64,000 nt of DNA from Zafaria cholistanensis (lineage in GTDB: Bacteria; Actinomycetota; Actinomycetes; Actinomycetales; Micrococcaceae), in contig NZ_BKDJ01000009.1 of the NCBI RefSeq assembly GCF_008580665.1, forward strand, positions 1 to 64,000. The letters are read 5' to 3'. The notes beneath the pieces are model-generated. The model made no database searches, had not been told where the DNA came from, and worked only from the letters and a program-made list of their open reading frames with translations. The position numbers and the translations under genes are program-made. Shown piece by piece: positions 42,268 through 50,433 of this stretch (position 1 is its first letter; every line of letters begins with the position of its first letter).

Positions 42268-43437
42268 ATGAGGTTGCGTATGCGTTCCATCCTTGTTTCC
42301 GCCGGGGTCGGCGGAGCCCTTCTCCTGGGGGCCGGACCGGCCCAGGCCGATCCGGCGGCCTCAGACGCCGCGGCTGCGCAGGCACCGGCGGAAGAAGGTT
42401 CCGCCTTCCTGCAGGGCGCCGGGAACTCCACCGCCGGCCCGGCAAGCCCGCTGGAGGAAACCCCCGACGGCGGGGCATCGGATGCCGCTCCGGCAGCCCA
42501 AGAGGGTCCCGAAGACGCCACCCAGGCCCCGCAGGCCCCCGAGGTCGCAGGCCAGGAAACCGCGGGCCAGGAAACCGCGGGTCAAGACACCGCGGGCCAG
42601 GAAACCGCGGGCCAGGAGGACTCCGTGCCGTCCGAAGCTCCCACCGAGGTATCCCCCTCGCTCCTCACCGGGACCGTGGAACTGCTTCCGGTGGAGGCGG
42701 ACACCGCCCCGGGCGGGGATGGAAGCCCGGCGGGGAACGCGGCGCCGGACTCCGGCGAAGGGACCGTCCCCGACGTCCCCAGCGACGTCTCCAACAACGT
42801 CCCCACGGACGGGGAGACCGGCACCCCGGCCAACGAACCGATCAGGATCGGCGACAGGCTCTTCGACCCGGAAGACTTCAACATTCCCGCCGGGGTCGCC
42901 AGCGACCCGGCCCTGCTGGAGGAGTGGCTCCTCGACGAGGCGAACCTGGACCTCCTCCTGGAATCGGAGGGAATGCTGTACCTGATGGACCTGATGACCG
43001 AACTCCTGCTGGCCGGAGACTGGGAAGGCCTCGAAGCCCTGTTCCTGGACCTGCTGGCCGGCGACGAGGAGGCGGTCGCGGAACTCATCGGCGGGATCCG
43101 GGGAATGTTCGAGTTCCTCGAGGAGGCCGGGAACGACGGGGCGGACGCGGGCACCGATCCGGCATCCGCCGGGACAGGTGCCGAAGCCGGAGCCGAAGAA
43201 GCTCCCGCCGCCGTGGAGCCTGCGGCCGGGAAGACGCCCGCACGCCTTGCCGTCACCGCAGCCGGGCTGGCCGCTCCCCTGGCCCACTCCGCTGCGCTGG
43301 CCGAAACCGGTGCCGGAAGCACTGCCGGGATCGCCGCCGGCGGGTTCTCGCTGGTCCTCGCCGGGGCTGCCCTGACCGCCTGGCGGCGCCGCACTGTCCA
43401 GCTCCAGCCGGTCCAGCTCCAGCAGGTCCAGCTCTAA
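42268..43437 (+). CDS. Secreted protein with signal peptide, AGQET repeats and LAETG sortase signal
   Basis: Predicted cell-wall-anchored protein of unknown role. The 389-residue product has a signal peptide (MRLRMRS, hydrophobic core, AQA cleavage after residue 27), a long Ala/Pro/Glu-rich acidic region with AGQET pentapeptides (about residues 96-118), an acidic helical region rich in Leu/Glu (about 190-290), then LAETG (344-348), a hydrophobic stretch and RRR (373-375). LAxTG is the class E sortase signal of GC-rich actinobacteria. Unusually, 14 residues (TVQLQPVQLQQVQL) follow the basic stop. A GAGAGGAAG ribosome site precedes the ATG. No sortase gene is in the window. I know no named family for the middle region. 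Confidence 0.85.
   Translation: MRLRMRSILVSAGVGGALLLGAGPAQADPAASDAAAAQAPAEEGSAFLQGAGNSTAGPASPLEETPDGGASDAAPAAQEGPEDATQAPQAPEVAGQETAGQETAGQDTAGQETAGQEDSVPSEAPTEVSPSLLTGTVELLPVEADTAPGGDGSPAGNAAPDSGEGTVPDVPSDVSNNVPTDGETGTPANEPIRIGDRLFDPEDFNIPAGVASDPALLEEWLLDEANLDLLLESEGMLYLMDLMTELLLAGDWEGLEALFLDLLAGDEEAVAELIGGIRGMFEFLEEAGNDGADAGTDPASAGTGAEAGAEEAPAAVEPAAGKTPARLAVTAAGLAAPLAHSAALAETGAGSTAGIAAGGFSLVLAGAALTAWRRRTVQLQPVQLQQVQL
42551..42620 (+). repeat. 15-bp coding tandem repeat (AGQET pentapeptides)
   Basis: Units of 15 bp begin at 42551, 42566, 42581 and 42596, with a partial fifth at 42611; GCCAGGAAACCGCGG is the common form and the third unit has diverged. It encodes repeated Gly-Gln-Glu-Thr-Ala in the secreted protein. 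Confidence 0.85.
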
Positions 43438-43455
43438 CCGGTCCTGCTCGGCCGC
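43396..43455 (+). repeat. 15-bp tandem repeat running across the stop codon of the LAETG protein gene
   Basis: Units at 43396-43410, 43411-43425, 43426-43440 and 43441-43455 share GTCCAGCTCCAGCCG with increasing divergence. The stop codon TAA lies in the third unit (43435-43437), so the array adds about 14 residues after the normal end of the sorting signal and continues into non-coding DNA. Confidence 0.8.
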
Positions 43456-43851
43456 GCCTTGACCGGTCCAGTCGGGTCCGACCCCGGCGGCGCCCCTCCG
43501 CCTCCGGCCGGGCGCCGCCGTCCGCCGCTGGCCACCGTCGCTGGAAGTGGGAGTGGACGTGGATTTCGTGGCGCCACTGATCCGCCTGCCGTGGCGGCAC
43601 CACCGGCAGGTCAGCGTGGTACCGGCCGGCCAGGGGCCGCCGACGGCGGTGAGCTTGCCGCCCGCCCGCGCCCTGCCCGCAGCCCGGACGGGAACGGCGT
43701 CCCGGCCGCCAAAGGGTCCAGGCCTCCGGCCCGATCCTGTTGGCCCGGAGGCTAAAGCTGCCGGGGATTCCCCTAGTCCCATACGGTCCATGGCGCTAGC
43801 GTGGCCGGTGACACCCGGGGACAAGCCCCGGCCCGCCATCCAGGAGGAACC
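43438..43851. other. 414-bp gap between LAETG protein gene and dodecin gene
   Basis: No gene is supported. The left part holds the end of the 15-bp repeat and a hairpin that may end the upstream transcript. The middle (43520-43740) shows nothing recognisable. A TAGCGT hexamer at 43796-43801 is a possible dodecin -10, about 50 bp before its start. Confidence 0.5.
43486..43519 (+). terminator. Hairpin after the LAETG protein gene
   Basis: GGCGGCGCCC (43486-43495) and GGGCGCCGCC (43510-43519) form a 10-bp stem with a 14-base loop, about 50 bp beyond the stop codon. Confidence 0.5.
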
Positions 43852-44061
43852 ATGGCCAACCACGTCTACAACGTCACGGAAATCGTCGGATCCTCTCCCG
43901 AAGGGATCGAAGCGGCGGTCAACAATGCCATCGGCGAAGCATCCAAGACCCTCCGGAACCTTGACTGGTTCGAAGTCACCTCGGTACGCGGGAACCTCGA
44001 CGAAGGACGCGTGGCCGACTGGCAGGTCACCATCAAACTGGGTTTCCGCCACGAAAGCTGA
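43852..44061 (+). CDS. Dodecin family flavin-binding protein
   Basis: Dodecins are small dodecameric proteins that store or buffer flavins. The 69-residue product has the typical HVYNVTEIVGSSPEGIEAAVNNAI opening and the DWFEVTSVRGNL segment around the flavin-stacking tryptophan (Trp38), followed by a final strand VADWQVTIKLGFR. The ATG at 43852 follows a CAGGAGGAAC ribosome site by a few bases. The frame upstream to 43801 is open but lacks start signals. The nearby flavoenzymes (LLM, OYE, SQR-like) may share the flavin pool, but this is only context. A large hairpin ends the transcript. Confidence 0.94.
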   Translation: MANHVYNVTEIVGSSPEGIEAAVNNAIGEASKTLRNLDWFEVTSVRGNLDEGRVADWQVTIKLGFRHES

Positions 44062-44091
44062 ACATCACAAAAGCCGAACACCGAATTTTCG

Positions 44092-44152
44092 CGGCCGCGC
44101 CCGGCCCCGGCACGAGCCTGGCTCCAGGCCGTGCCGGGGCCGGGGCGGCCGA
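44092..44152 (+). terminator. Terminator of dodecin gene, about 22-bp stem
   Basis: The arms 44092-44114 and 44131-44152 pair with a single bulged base; the loop itself contains a CCTGG/CCAGG mini-stem. It begins 31 bp beyond the dodecin stop. Confidence 0.75.
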
Positions 44153-44277
44153 GAGCCATCGAGCTGTCCTGGTTCCGGCGTTTCCGGCCCTGCTCCGTAT
44201 GAGTGCACCCGTGTGGGTGCACCCCCGCGGGCGCACCCCGGGGCGTCCGACGCCGGAGGCGGGAGCGCGGTGACGGC

Positions 44278-44306
44278 TTCACATGCCTCCGGGGTGTTGT
44301 TAGCGT
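44278..44306 (+). promoter_or_regulatory. Promoter of the cysteine-rich protein-LLM-GH13 operon
   Basis: TTCACA (44278-44283), a 17-bp spacer and TAGCGT (44301-44306) form a near-consensus vegetative promoter. The transcript start would be near 44313, about 134 nt before the first ATG. Confidence 0.7.
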
Positions 44307-44446
44307 GAGGGGCACAGGCGCGCCGGAAACCCGCCAGCGGAAGGAACCCGAGGGTCGGATCCGGCCGGAATCACCACCCGAACCACAGCCGGCACCACGC
44401 CCAGTGGGCCCGTCAGTCTTCTGGGAAGCCGGCGCGAGGAGGAACG

Positions 44447-44680
44447 ATGGCCACCTGCGACATGTGCGGCAACGAGTACCAGAACACCTTCACCCTGAGC
44501 CGCGCCGGCGAAACGATGACCTTCGACAGTTTCGAATGCGCCATCCACATGATGGCGCCGAAATGCGGCCACTGCGGCTGCCGGATCCTCGGCCACGGGG
44601 TCGAGGCGCCCGAAGCGGTGTACTGCTGCTCCCACTGCGCGCGCCAGGCCGGCCATGAGCAGGCCAGCGACCGCGCCTGA
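44447..44680 (+). CDS. Small cysteine-rich, probable zinc-binding protein
   Basis: Unknown function. The 77-residue product has paired cysteines arranged as zinc ligands: CDMC at residues 4-7, a single Cys in DSFECAIH, CGHCGC around residues 40-45, and CCSHC at 60-64. The FDSFECAIH segment resembles small TRASH/zinc-ribbon proteins that sense or carry metal. It is widespread next to metabolic operons in actinobacteria, from memory. The ATG at 44447 has an AGGAGGAACG ribosome site. It ends 13 bp before the LLM gene and is the first gene of a three-gene operon. Confidence 0.82.
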   Translation: MATCDMCGNEYQNTFTLSRAGETMTFDSFECAIHMMAPKCGHCGCRILGHGVEAPEAVYCCSHCARQAGHEQASDRA

Positions 44681-44693
44681 CCAGGGACGGACC

Positions 44694-45659
44694 ATGGCGC
44701 TCATCGGATTCCATGCCTCCCACGAACAGGCCGGCCCCACGCAGCTTCTCAACGACGTGCGCCACGCCGAGGCGGCCGGCTTCCAGGCCGCCATGTGCTC
44801 GGACCACTTCAACCCCTGGACCTCGGCGCAGGGCCATTCGGCCTACACGTGGGCTTGGCTGGGTGCGGCGCTGGCCACGACGGGCCTGCGCTTTGGCACC
44901 GTCACCGCCCCCGGCCAGCGCTACCATCCGGCCATCCTCGCGCAGGCAGCCGCCACGCTGGCCACGATGTATCCGGGACGGCTGTGGATGGCAGCCGGAA
45001 CCGGGGAGAACCTCAACGAGTCGGTGACCGGGGAACCGTGGCCGCCCAAGGACGTGCGCAGCCGGCGCCTCGCCGAGTCCGTGGACGTGATGCGCCGGCT
45101 CTTCGCCGGTGAACGGGTCACCCACCGCGGAACCATCCACGTCGAGGACGCCAGGCTGTGGGACCGGCCCGGGGAAGCGCCCAAAATCCTGGCCCCGGCC
45201 ATTTCCACCGAGACGGCGGCCTGGTCCGCCGGATGGGCCGAGGGACTGATCACGATCAACCAGCCGGAGGAGCAGCTCCGAAAGGTTATCGACGCCTACC
45301 GCGGCGCCGGAGGCACCGGCCCGCTGGCCCTCCAGGTCCACCTTTGCTGGGCACCGGAGGAGTCTGAGGCGGAACGGATCGCCCATGAACAATGGGCGGG
45401 GAGCAGCGTCGCGCCGCCCGTCACCTGGGACCTGCCGACGCCCGAACACTTCGAGGCCATCGCCGCGCGCACCTCACCGCAGGAGGTCCGCGGGTCCGTG
45501 CTGGTCTCCTCCGACCTCTCCGAACTCACCGACCGTGTGGCGGCGCTGGCCGCACTCGGATTCGACGAGGTCTACCTGCACCACGTGGGACAGGAGCAGA
45601 CGGCGTTCATCGACGCATTCGGGGACCACGTCCTGCCGCATCTGGCTGAGCAGCCATGA
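44694..45659 (+). CDS. LLM-class flavin-dependent oxidoreductase, TIGR03885-like
   Basis: Predicted FMN- or F420-using oxidoreductase with a luciferase-like TIM barrel. The 321-residue product begins IGFHASHEQAGPTQLL, has EAAGFQAAMCSDHFNPW (about residues 24-40), GTVTAPGQRYHPAILAQAAATLA and MAAGTGENLNE (about 101-111). This pattern fits the TIGR03885 group, described as a probable non-F420 flavin branch. The ATG at 44694 gives this standard N-terminus; an in-frame start at 44655 would overlap the previous gene. It is followed after 16 bp by a GH13 enzyme. The substrate is unknown. Confidence 0.87.
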   Translation: MALIGFHASHEQAGPTQLLNDVRHAEAAGFQAAMCSDHFNPWTSAQGHSAYTWAWLGAALATTGLRFGTVTAPGQRYHPAILAQAAATLATMYPGRLWMAAGTGENLNESVTGEPWPPKDVRSRRLAESVDVMRRLFAGERVTHRGTIHVEDARLWDRPGEAPKILAPAISTETAAWSAGWAEGLITINQPEEQLRKVIDAYRGAGGTGPLALQVHLCWAPEESEAERIAHEQWAGSSVAPPVTWDLPTPEHFEAIAARTSPQEVRGSVLVSSDLSELTDRVAALAALGFDEVYLHHVGQEQTAFIDAFGDHVLPHLAEQP

Positions 45660-45675
45660 GCGTGGCTAAGGCGCC

Positions 45676-47418
45676 ATGAGACTCACCGACACCTCCGACC
45701 TCTGGTGGAAGACCGCCGTCATCTACTGCGCGGACGTCGAAACCTTCCACGACGCCAACGGGGACGGCATCGGGGACCTTGAGGGACTCGGCCGGCGGCT
45801 GGACCACCTGGTGGAGCTGGGCGTCACCTGCCTCTGGCTCATGCCGTTCTATCCGACGCCGGAGCGGGACGACGGGTACGACGTCGTCGACTTCTACGGC
45901 GTGGACCGGCGCCTGGGCAGCCTCGGCGACGTCGTCGAACTGGTCCGCACCGCCAAGGACCGGGGCCTGCGCGTCATCGCCGACCTGGTGGTCAACCACA
46001 CCTCCAGCCAGCACCCCTGGTTTCTCCAAGCGCGCGAGGACCCAAAAAGTCCCTACCACCAGTACTACGTGTGGCGCGAGGACAAGCCGCCGGACACCTC
46101 GGGGATGGTGGTGTTCCCCGGCGAGCAGGAGGCGATCTGGACCAGGGACCGCAAAGCCGGAAAGTGGTATCTGCACCACTTCTACAGGCACCAGCCGGAC
46201 CTGAACCTGTCCAACCCGGCCGTCCGGACGGAGATCGCGAAGATCGCCGGATTCTGGCTGGAACTGGGCTTCGACGGGTTCCGCGTGGACGGCGTTCCGC
46301 AACTGCTCTCCCTGGGCCCGCCGAACAAGCCGAAAAATGACGACGTCGCCAACCCCCACGAGGTGCTGCGGGACCTGCGCTCCTTCATCGGGCGGCGACG
46401 CGGCGACGCCGTGCTGCTCGGCGAGGTGAACATGCCCTACGACGGGCAGCGGTCCCTCTTCGGGGAGTCCGGTGCCGCCGAACTGGACCTGATCTTCGAT
46501 TTCGTGGCGATGCAGTACCTCTACCTCTCGCTGGCCCGCGGTGATGCCAGCGCCCTGGCCACCGCCCTCAAGAACCGCCCGGCCATCCGGCGCGAGGCCC
46601 AGTGGGCGGTCTTCGTGCGCAACCACGACGAGCTCACCCTGGACCAGCTCACCGAGGCCGAGCGCGGCGAGGTGTTCGCCGCCTTCGGCCCCGCCCCCGA
46701 GCACCAGGTCTACGGCCGCGGCCTGCGCCGGCGGCTGCCGCCCATGCTTGATGGCGACCAACAATGGCTGCGGATGGTGTATTCGCTGGTCTTCTCCCTG
46801 CCGGGGACCCCCACGCTGCTCTACGGCGAGGAGATCGGCATGGGCGAGAACCTGGCCGCCCCGGGCCGGCACGCCGTGCGCACCCCGATGCAGTGGTCCC
46901 CGGATCCGGGCGCGGGCTTCTCCACCGCAAACCCCAAGGCGTTCCCTGCTGCGCTGGTCGAGGGCCGGTTTGGCCCGGAACGCGTCAACGTCGAAGAGTG
47001 CAGGTCCGACCCGGAATCCCTGTTCAACTTCCTGCGCCATGTGATCGACGTCTACCGGCGGCACCCCGAGCTCGGCTGGGGGGAGCTGGAAATCCTCGAC
47101 CAGCCGCTGCCCTGCGTGCTGGCGCACCGCGCCGCCACCGGCGAGGCCTCGATCGTCGCGGTCCACAACTTCTCCCCCGAGCCGGTCAGCACCTCCGTCA
47201 AGCTGCCCGGCGTCCAGCCCGGACACGAGCTGCACGACCTGATCTCCGCGCGATGGCGCCCCGGGCCCGGCGCCCCCCAGGGCTCGGACCCGCCGCTCGT
47301 GGTCGACGGCGAAGGCCGGGTCGCGGTCCAGCTGGGCGCCCGCGGCTTCCGCTGGTTCGGCGCCCCGCAGGCACCGGGAACACGGGGTTCACAGGCGGAC
47401 CTCCCCGATCTGGGGTGA
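45676..47418 (+). CDS. Alpha-amylase family (GH13) protein, trehalose synthase-like
   Basis: Predicted glycoside hydrolase or transglycosylase acting on maltose or trehalose. The 580-residue product has the four GH13 regions: DLVVNHTS (103-110), FDGFRVDGV with nucleophile Asp205, LLGEVN with acid/base Glu250, and RNHDE with Asp318. The opening WWKTAVIYCADVETFHDANGDGIGD is close to trehalose synthase (TreS, GH13_16), but CADVETF replaces the usual VRSF-type sequence, and the TreS maltokinase partner is absent. A beta-sheet C-domain ends near residue 560. It is the last gene of the cysteine-rich-LLM-GH13 operon, which suggests a shared pathway. Confidence 0.88.
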   Translation: MRLTDTSDLWWKTAVIYCADVETFHDANGDGIGDLEGLGRRLDHLVELGVTCLWLMPFYPTPERDDGYDVVDFYGVDRRLGSLGDVVELVRTAKDRGLRVIADLVVNHTSSQHPWFLQAREDPKSPYHQYYVWREDKPPDTSGMVVFPGEQEAIWTRDRKAGKWYLHHFYRHQPDLNLSNPAVRTEIAKIAGFWLELGFDGFRVDGVPQLLSLGPPNKPKNDDVANPHEVLRDLRSFIGRRRGDAVLLGEVNMPYDGQRSLFGESGAAELDLIFDFVAMQYLYLSLARGDASALATALKNRPAIRREAQWAVFVRNHDELTLDQLTEAERGEVFAAFGPAPEHQVYGRGLRRRLPPMLDGDQQWLRMVYSLVFSLPGTPTLLYGEEIGMGENLAAPGRHAVRTPMQWSPDPGAGFSTANPKAFPAALVEGRFGPERVNVEECRSDPESLFNFLRHVIDVYRRHPELGWGELEILDQPLPCVLAHRAATGEASIVAVHNFSPEPVSTSVKLPGVQPGHELHDLISARWRPGPGAPQGSDPPLVVDGEGRVAVQLGARGFRWFGAPQAPGTRGSQADLPDLG

Positions 47419-47572
47419 AAGGCCCGGGTGGCCGGTTCGAAACAGTCCAGCCAGCGGGTCCCGGAGCTGGTGCCGGGCGGCGACGGCCACCGCTGCGCCG
47501 GGCTGTTCCAGCGCCTGCGCGGCCACTCCCGGATGCTGGTGACGGCGGGTCCGGCTCGGTAGCGTGAAGCGC

Positions 47573-48010
47573 ATGGCCATCAAACTGGAGAATGTTGGCA
47601 TTGCGGTGCGCGACCTGGAAGAAGCCATTGCCTTTTTCACCGACCTTGGCCTCACGGTCATTGGCCGTGACACCGTCCGGGGCGCGTGGGCCGACACCGC
47701 CGTCGGACTGGACGGCAACCATGCCAACATCGCACTGCTCCAAACACCGGACGGCCACGGGCGCCTGGAACTGTTCGAGTACATCCACCCCGAAACGGTC
47801 GACCCGGGACCCGCCCGGCCCAACGGGATCGGGATGCACCGCGTCGCCTTCTCGGTCGACGACCTCGACGCGGCCCTGGAGACCGCCGCGAAGCATGGCT
47901 GCCGGCCGCTACGCGGTGTGGCAGCGTACGGGGACACCTACAGGCTCACCTACGTCCGCGGTCCCAGCGGCATCATCGTGATGCTCGCCGAGGAACTGAA
48001 GAAGGCCTGA
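47573..48010 (+). CDS. VOC-family protein (glyoxalase/bleomycin resistance fold)
   Basis: Predicted metal-dependent lyase or dioxygenase-like protein of unknown substrate. The 145-residue product shows two beta-alpha-beta-beta-beta modules, ENVGIAVRDLEEAIAFFTDLGL at the N-terminus and GIGMHRVAFSVDDLDAALETA in the second half, with a LELFEYI acid near residue 65. It resembles catechol-dioxygenase-like and methylmalonyl-CoA epimerase-like members. TAGCGT (47560-47565) ends 7 nt before the ATG at 47573, so a leaderless start is preferred over the GTG at 47564. Confidence 0.86.
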   Translation: MAIKLENVGIAVRDLEEAIAFFTDLGLTVIGRDTVRGAWADTAVGLDGNHANIALLQTPDGHGRLELFEYIHPETVDPGPARPNGIGMHRVAFSVDDLDAALETAAKHGCRPLRGVAAYGDTYRLTYVRGPSGIIVMLAEELKKA

Positions 48011-48030
48011 CGGCCCGGACCGGCGTGGCA

Positions 48031-49158
48031 CTAGGACCTGAACCAGCGTGCGCGCCGCACCGCTCCGAACTGCGCCTTCTCGGCAGCGTACGCCCGCGTC
48101 GGACCAAGGAACGGCGCGGTCGGCCCGCCGGGGGCAAGGAAGTCGACGTCGACGCGCCCGACCTCGCCGTCGCCGTACTCGATGTAGCACAGCCCCTTGC
48201 CGCCGCGCTCGGGACCGCCCCGGCCCCTGACCTCCCGTACGATCTGCGCGGCGACGACGCGGGCGGCGCTCTCGGCGAACGTCCCGGCCTTGGGGATGCC
48301 GGACTCGGCGCAGTCCCCGAGCGCGTAGACGCCCGGGAACCGGGTCCCGTACGTGAGCGGATCGACCGCGACCCACCCGTCCTGGGTGAGGCCGGCGCGG
48401 ACGGCAACCTCGGGGACCCGGTGCACGGGGATGCCGATGAACAGGTCGTAGGGCTCCTCGTGATCCTTGTATTGGGCCATTTTCCTCGCGGGGTCGATCC
48501 CGTAGACGCGATGGCGCTTGGTGTACTCGATGCCGCGTTCGGCCAAGGCGCGCTCCAGGGCCGCGGACGCCTCCCGCGAGACCGGGATCGGCGCGTGCTG
48601 GGGCGAGACGATGTGGAGCGCGCTGGCCTCCCGGATCCCGCGGGCGGCGAGCGCATCGTGCACCAGCAGGATCCCCTCGTACGGGGCGGGCGGGCACTTG
48701 AACGGGATGCCGAGCACCGCGAGCAGCACCCTGCCGCCGCCGAATGCGGCGAGTTCATCGCGCAGCCGCGCCGCGCCGGCCACGGTGTAGTACTCGAAGC
48801 CGCCATCAGCGAACCCGGGCGTGGCGGCCATGTCGTACTCGGCGCCGAGGGCGACCACCAGCAGGTCGGGATCGTAGGTTGCCGCATCGGTCACTACGCG
48901 CCGCGCCGCGGGATCGATCGCCACCACGCGCTCGCGGCGGAACTCCACGCCCGGCTTGGCGAACCGCGCGTACGGGATGCGCACCTCGTCGCCGGTGCAC
49001 CTGCCGGCGAGCACGTCGAGCTTCGAGAACCCGAAGACGAACGCGTCCTCCTGGTCGACGAGGGTCACCGCGACGTCGGCCGCGAGGCGCTCGGACAGCA
49101 GGGTCGCCAGCTCCAGGCCGCCGAAGCCGGCACCGAGGATCATGACGTTGGTCGCCAT
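48031..49158 (-). CDS. FAD/NAD(P)-binding oxidoreductase, sulfide:quinone reductase-like
   Basis: Predicted membrane-associated or soluble flavoprotein of the SQR/NDH-2 group. The 375-residue product has the N-terminal FAD motif ILGAGFGGLE (about residues 7-16), GIPFKCPPAPYEG with a conserved cysteine near 160, and the second FAD motif YALGDCAESGIPKAGTFAE (about 290-308). The single Cys of CPP is shared with SQR-like proteins, but the full set of three redox cysteines of true SQR is not evident, so sulfide is not assured. The ATG at 49158 follows a GATAGT hexamer by 6 nt. A hairpin upstream separates it from the OYE gene. Confidence 0.85.
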   Translation of the reverse strand: MATNVMILGAGFGGLELATLLSERLAADVAVTLVDQEDAFVFGFSKLDVLAGRCTGDEVRIPYARFAKPGVEFRRERVVAIDPAARRVVTDAATYDPDLLVVALGAEYDMAATPGFADGGFEYYTVAGAARLRDELAAFGGGRVLLAVLGIPFKCPPAPYEGILLVHDALAARGIREASALHIVSPQHAPIPVSREASAALERALAERGIEYTKRHRVYGIDPARKMAQYKDHEEPYDLFIGIPVHRVPEVAVRAGLTQDGWVAVDPLTYGTRFPGVYALGDCAESGIPKAGTFAESAARVVAAQIVREVRGRGGPERGGKGLCYIEYGDGEVGRVDVDFLAPGGPTAPFLGPTRAYAAEKAQFGAVRRARWFRS

Positions 49159-49190
49159 GCCCCCACTATCCGCCCCGAAGGGCGCCGCGT

Positions 49191-49223
49191 CCATGCCGGC
49201 CACGGTACCGGTGGCCGGCATGG
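49191..49223 (-). terminator. Hairpin between OYE and SQR-like genes
   Basis: CCATGCCGGCCAC (49191-49203) pairs perfectly with 49211-49223 around a 7-base loop. It lies about 107 bp beyond the OYE stop and 20 bp before the next gene's -10, so it probably ends the OYE transcript. Confidence 0.6.
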
Positions 49224-49329
49224 CTCAGAGCGGGGCCGGGCCCGTGGGGCCGGGAGGGAAGGACCATTCCATCCCTTGGTACAGGCCTTGGTACAGGAGG
49301 CCCCCGCGCTGGGAAAGCGGAAAGCCCCC

Positions 49330-50433
49330 TTAGGAGAGCAGTTCCAGTTCCCAGTCCTTAACGTCGGCCACCGGGTCGAACAGGCTGGCGTCGAGTTCGT
49401 TCAGGGGCCGTCCGGTGCGGACCCGGTCCGGCCAGTCCCTGTTGCCCAGGGCCGCCTTGCCCAGGGCGACGACGTCGGCCGCGCCCTCGGTCAGCATGGA
49501 CACGGCCGTCTCCGGGTCGTCCAGGTGGCCGTTGGCGATCACCGGCAGCCCGGAATGCCGCTTGGCCAGGGCGGCCAGTGAGGGTCCCCCGTCGCCGAAG
49601 GCCGGCGCGTAGGCCTTGTACTCGGTGGTGTGGAGGAAGTCGATGCCCGTGGCGGCCAGGGTGGAGAAGATGACTTCGGCCTCCGCGGCGCCGCCGGCCC
49701 ACCGGTGGTCGTGGTCGCTGACCTTGGCCTGGGAGATCCGGATGCCTACAGTCAGGTCCGGGCCGGCGGCCTCGCGCACGGCCCGGCAGATTTCCGCGGG
49801 GAAGCGCACCCGGTTCTGCGGGGAACCGCCGTACTCGTCGGTCCGCTGGTTCAGGTAGTCGGTGAGGAACTCATCCAGCAGGTACCCGTTGGCGCCGTGG
49901 ATCTCCACGCCGTCGAAGCCGGCGTCCCGGGCCCGCAGCGCAGCGGCCACGAAGCCCTCCCGGACCTCCTCCATCTGTTCCCGGGTGATTTCCGCGGGCA
50001 CCCGGTACGGGCCCTCGCCGCGGTAGAAGCCCAACTGCTCCCCCTTGGGGGCAACGGCCGAGGGGCCGATGGTGGAGTCCACGAAGCGGTTGCCCTGGGC
50101 CTGGGAGCCGGCGTGCATGAGCTGGGCGAAGATCGTGGACCCGGCGGCGTGGACCGCGTCCACCGCCGCTGCCCAGGATCTGGCCTGGTCGTCGGTGGCC
50201 AGGCCGGGCTGGTACAGGTAGCCCTGGCTGTAGGCGGTGTCGGGGTAGATGCCCTCGGTAACCAGCAGGGCGAAACCGCCCCGGGCAAAGGCCTCGTAGT
50301 AGGAGACCATCTTCTCGGTGACCAGCCCGTCCGAGGTGGCGCTGACGCGCGTCATGGGGGCCAGCGCCACGCGGTGGGGCAGTTGCGTGGAACCGATCTG
50401 CAGGGGCGACCAGAGCGGAGCGAGGTTCGTCAT
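49330..50433 (-). CDS. Old Yellow Enzyme family alkene reductase
   Basis: Predicted FMN- and NADPH-dependent reductase of activated C=C bonds. The 367-residue TIM barrel has LAPMTRVSA near the N-terminus, the FAQLMHAGSQ segment, the substrate-binding GVEIHGANGYLLDEFL (His and Asn about residues 179-182), the NQRTDEYGGSPQNRVRF signature, and VALGKAALGNRDWP at the phosphate-binding end. All are typical of the family. An AAGGAGATCCC ribosome site fixes the ATG at 50433. A 17-bp dyad (50474-50490) overlaps the promoter and may be an operator. Confidence 0.92.
   Translation of the reverse strand: MTNLAPLWSPLQIGSTQLPHRVALAPMTRVSATSDGLVTEKMVSYYEAFARGGFALLVTEGIYPDTAYSQGYLYQPGLATDDQARSWAAAVDAVHAAGSTIFAQLMHAGSQAQGNRFVDSTIGPSAVAPKGEQLGFYRGEGPYRVPAEITREQMEEVREGFVAAALRARDAGFDGVEIHGANGYLLDEFLTDYLNQRTDEYGGSPQNRVRFPAEICRAVREAAGPDLTVGIRISQAKVSDHDHRWAGGAAEAEVIFSTLAATGIDFLHTTEYKAYAPAFGDGGPSLAALAKRHSGLPVIANGHLDDPETAVSMLTEGAADVVALGKAALGNRDWPDRVRTGRPLNELDASLFDPVADVKDWELELLS

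Larger units (their letters stand above)
44062..44446. other. 385-bp gap between dodecin and cysteine-rich protein genes
   Basis: It contains the dodecin terminator hairpin, a small GTGCACCC-GTGT-GGGTGCAC hairpin (44203-44222), a good promoter (44278-44306) and a leader of about 130 nt before the next ATG. No gene is supported. Confidence 0.6.

Noticed and set aside
44203-44222. GTGCACCC-GTGT-GGGTGCAC hairpin as a separate regulatory RNA
   Set aside because: It is a short isolated stem upstream of the promoter at 44278, with no wider structure; kept only as a note in the gap description.
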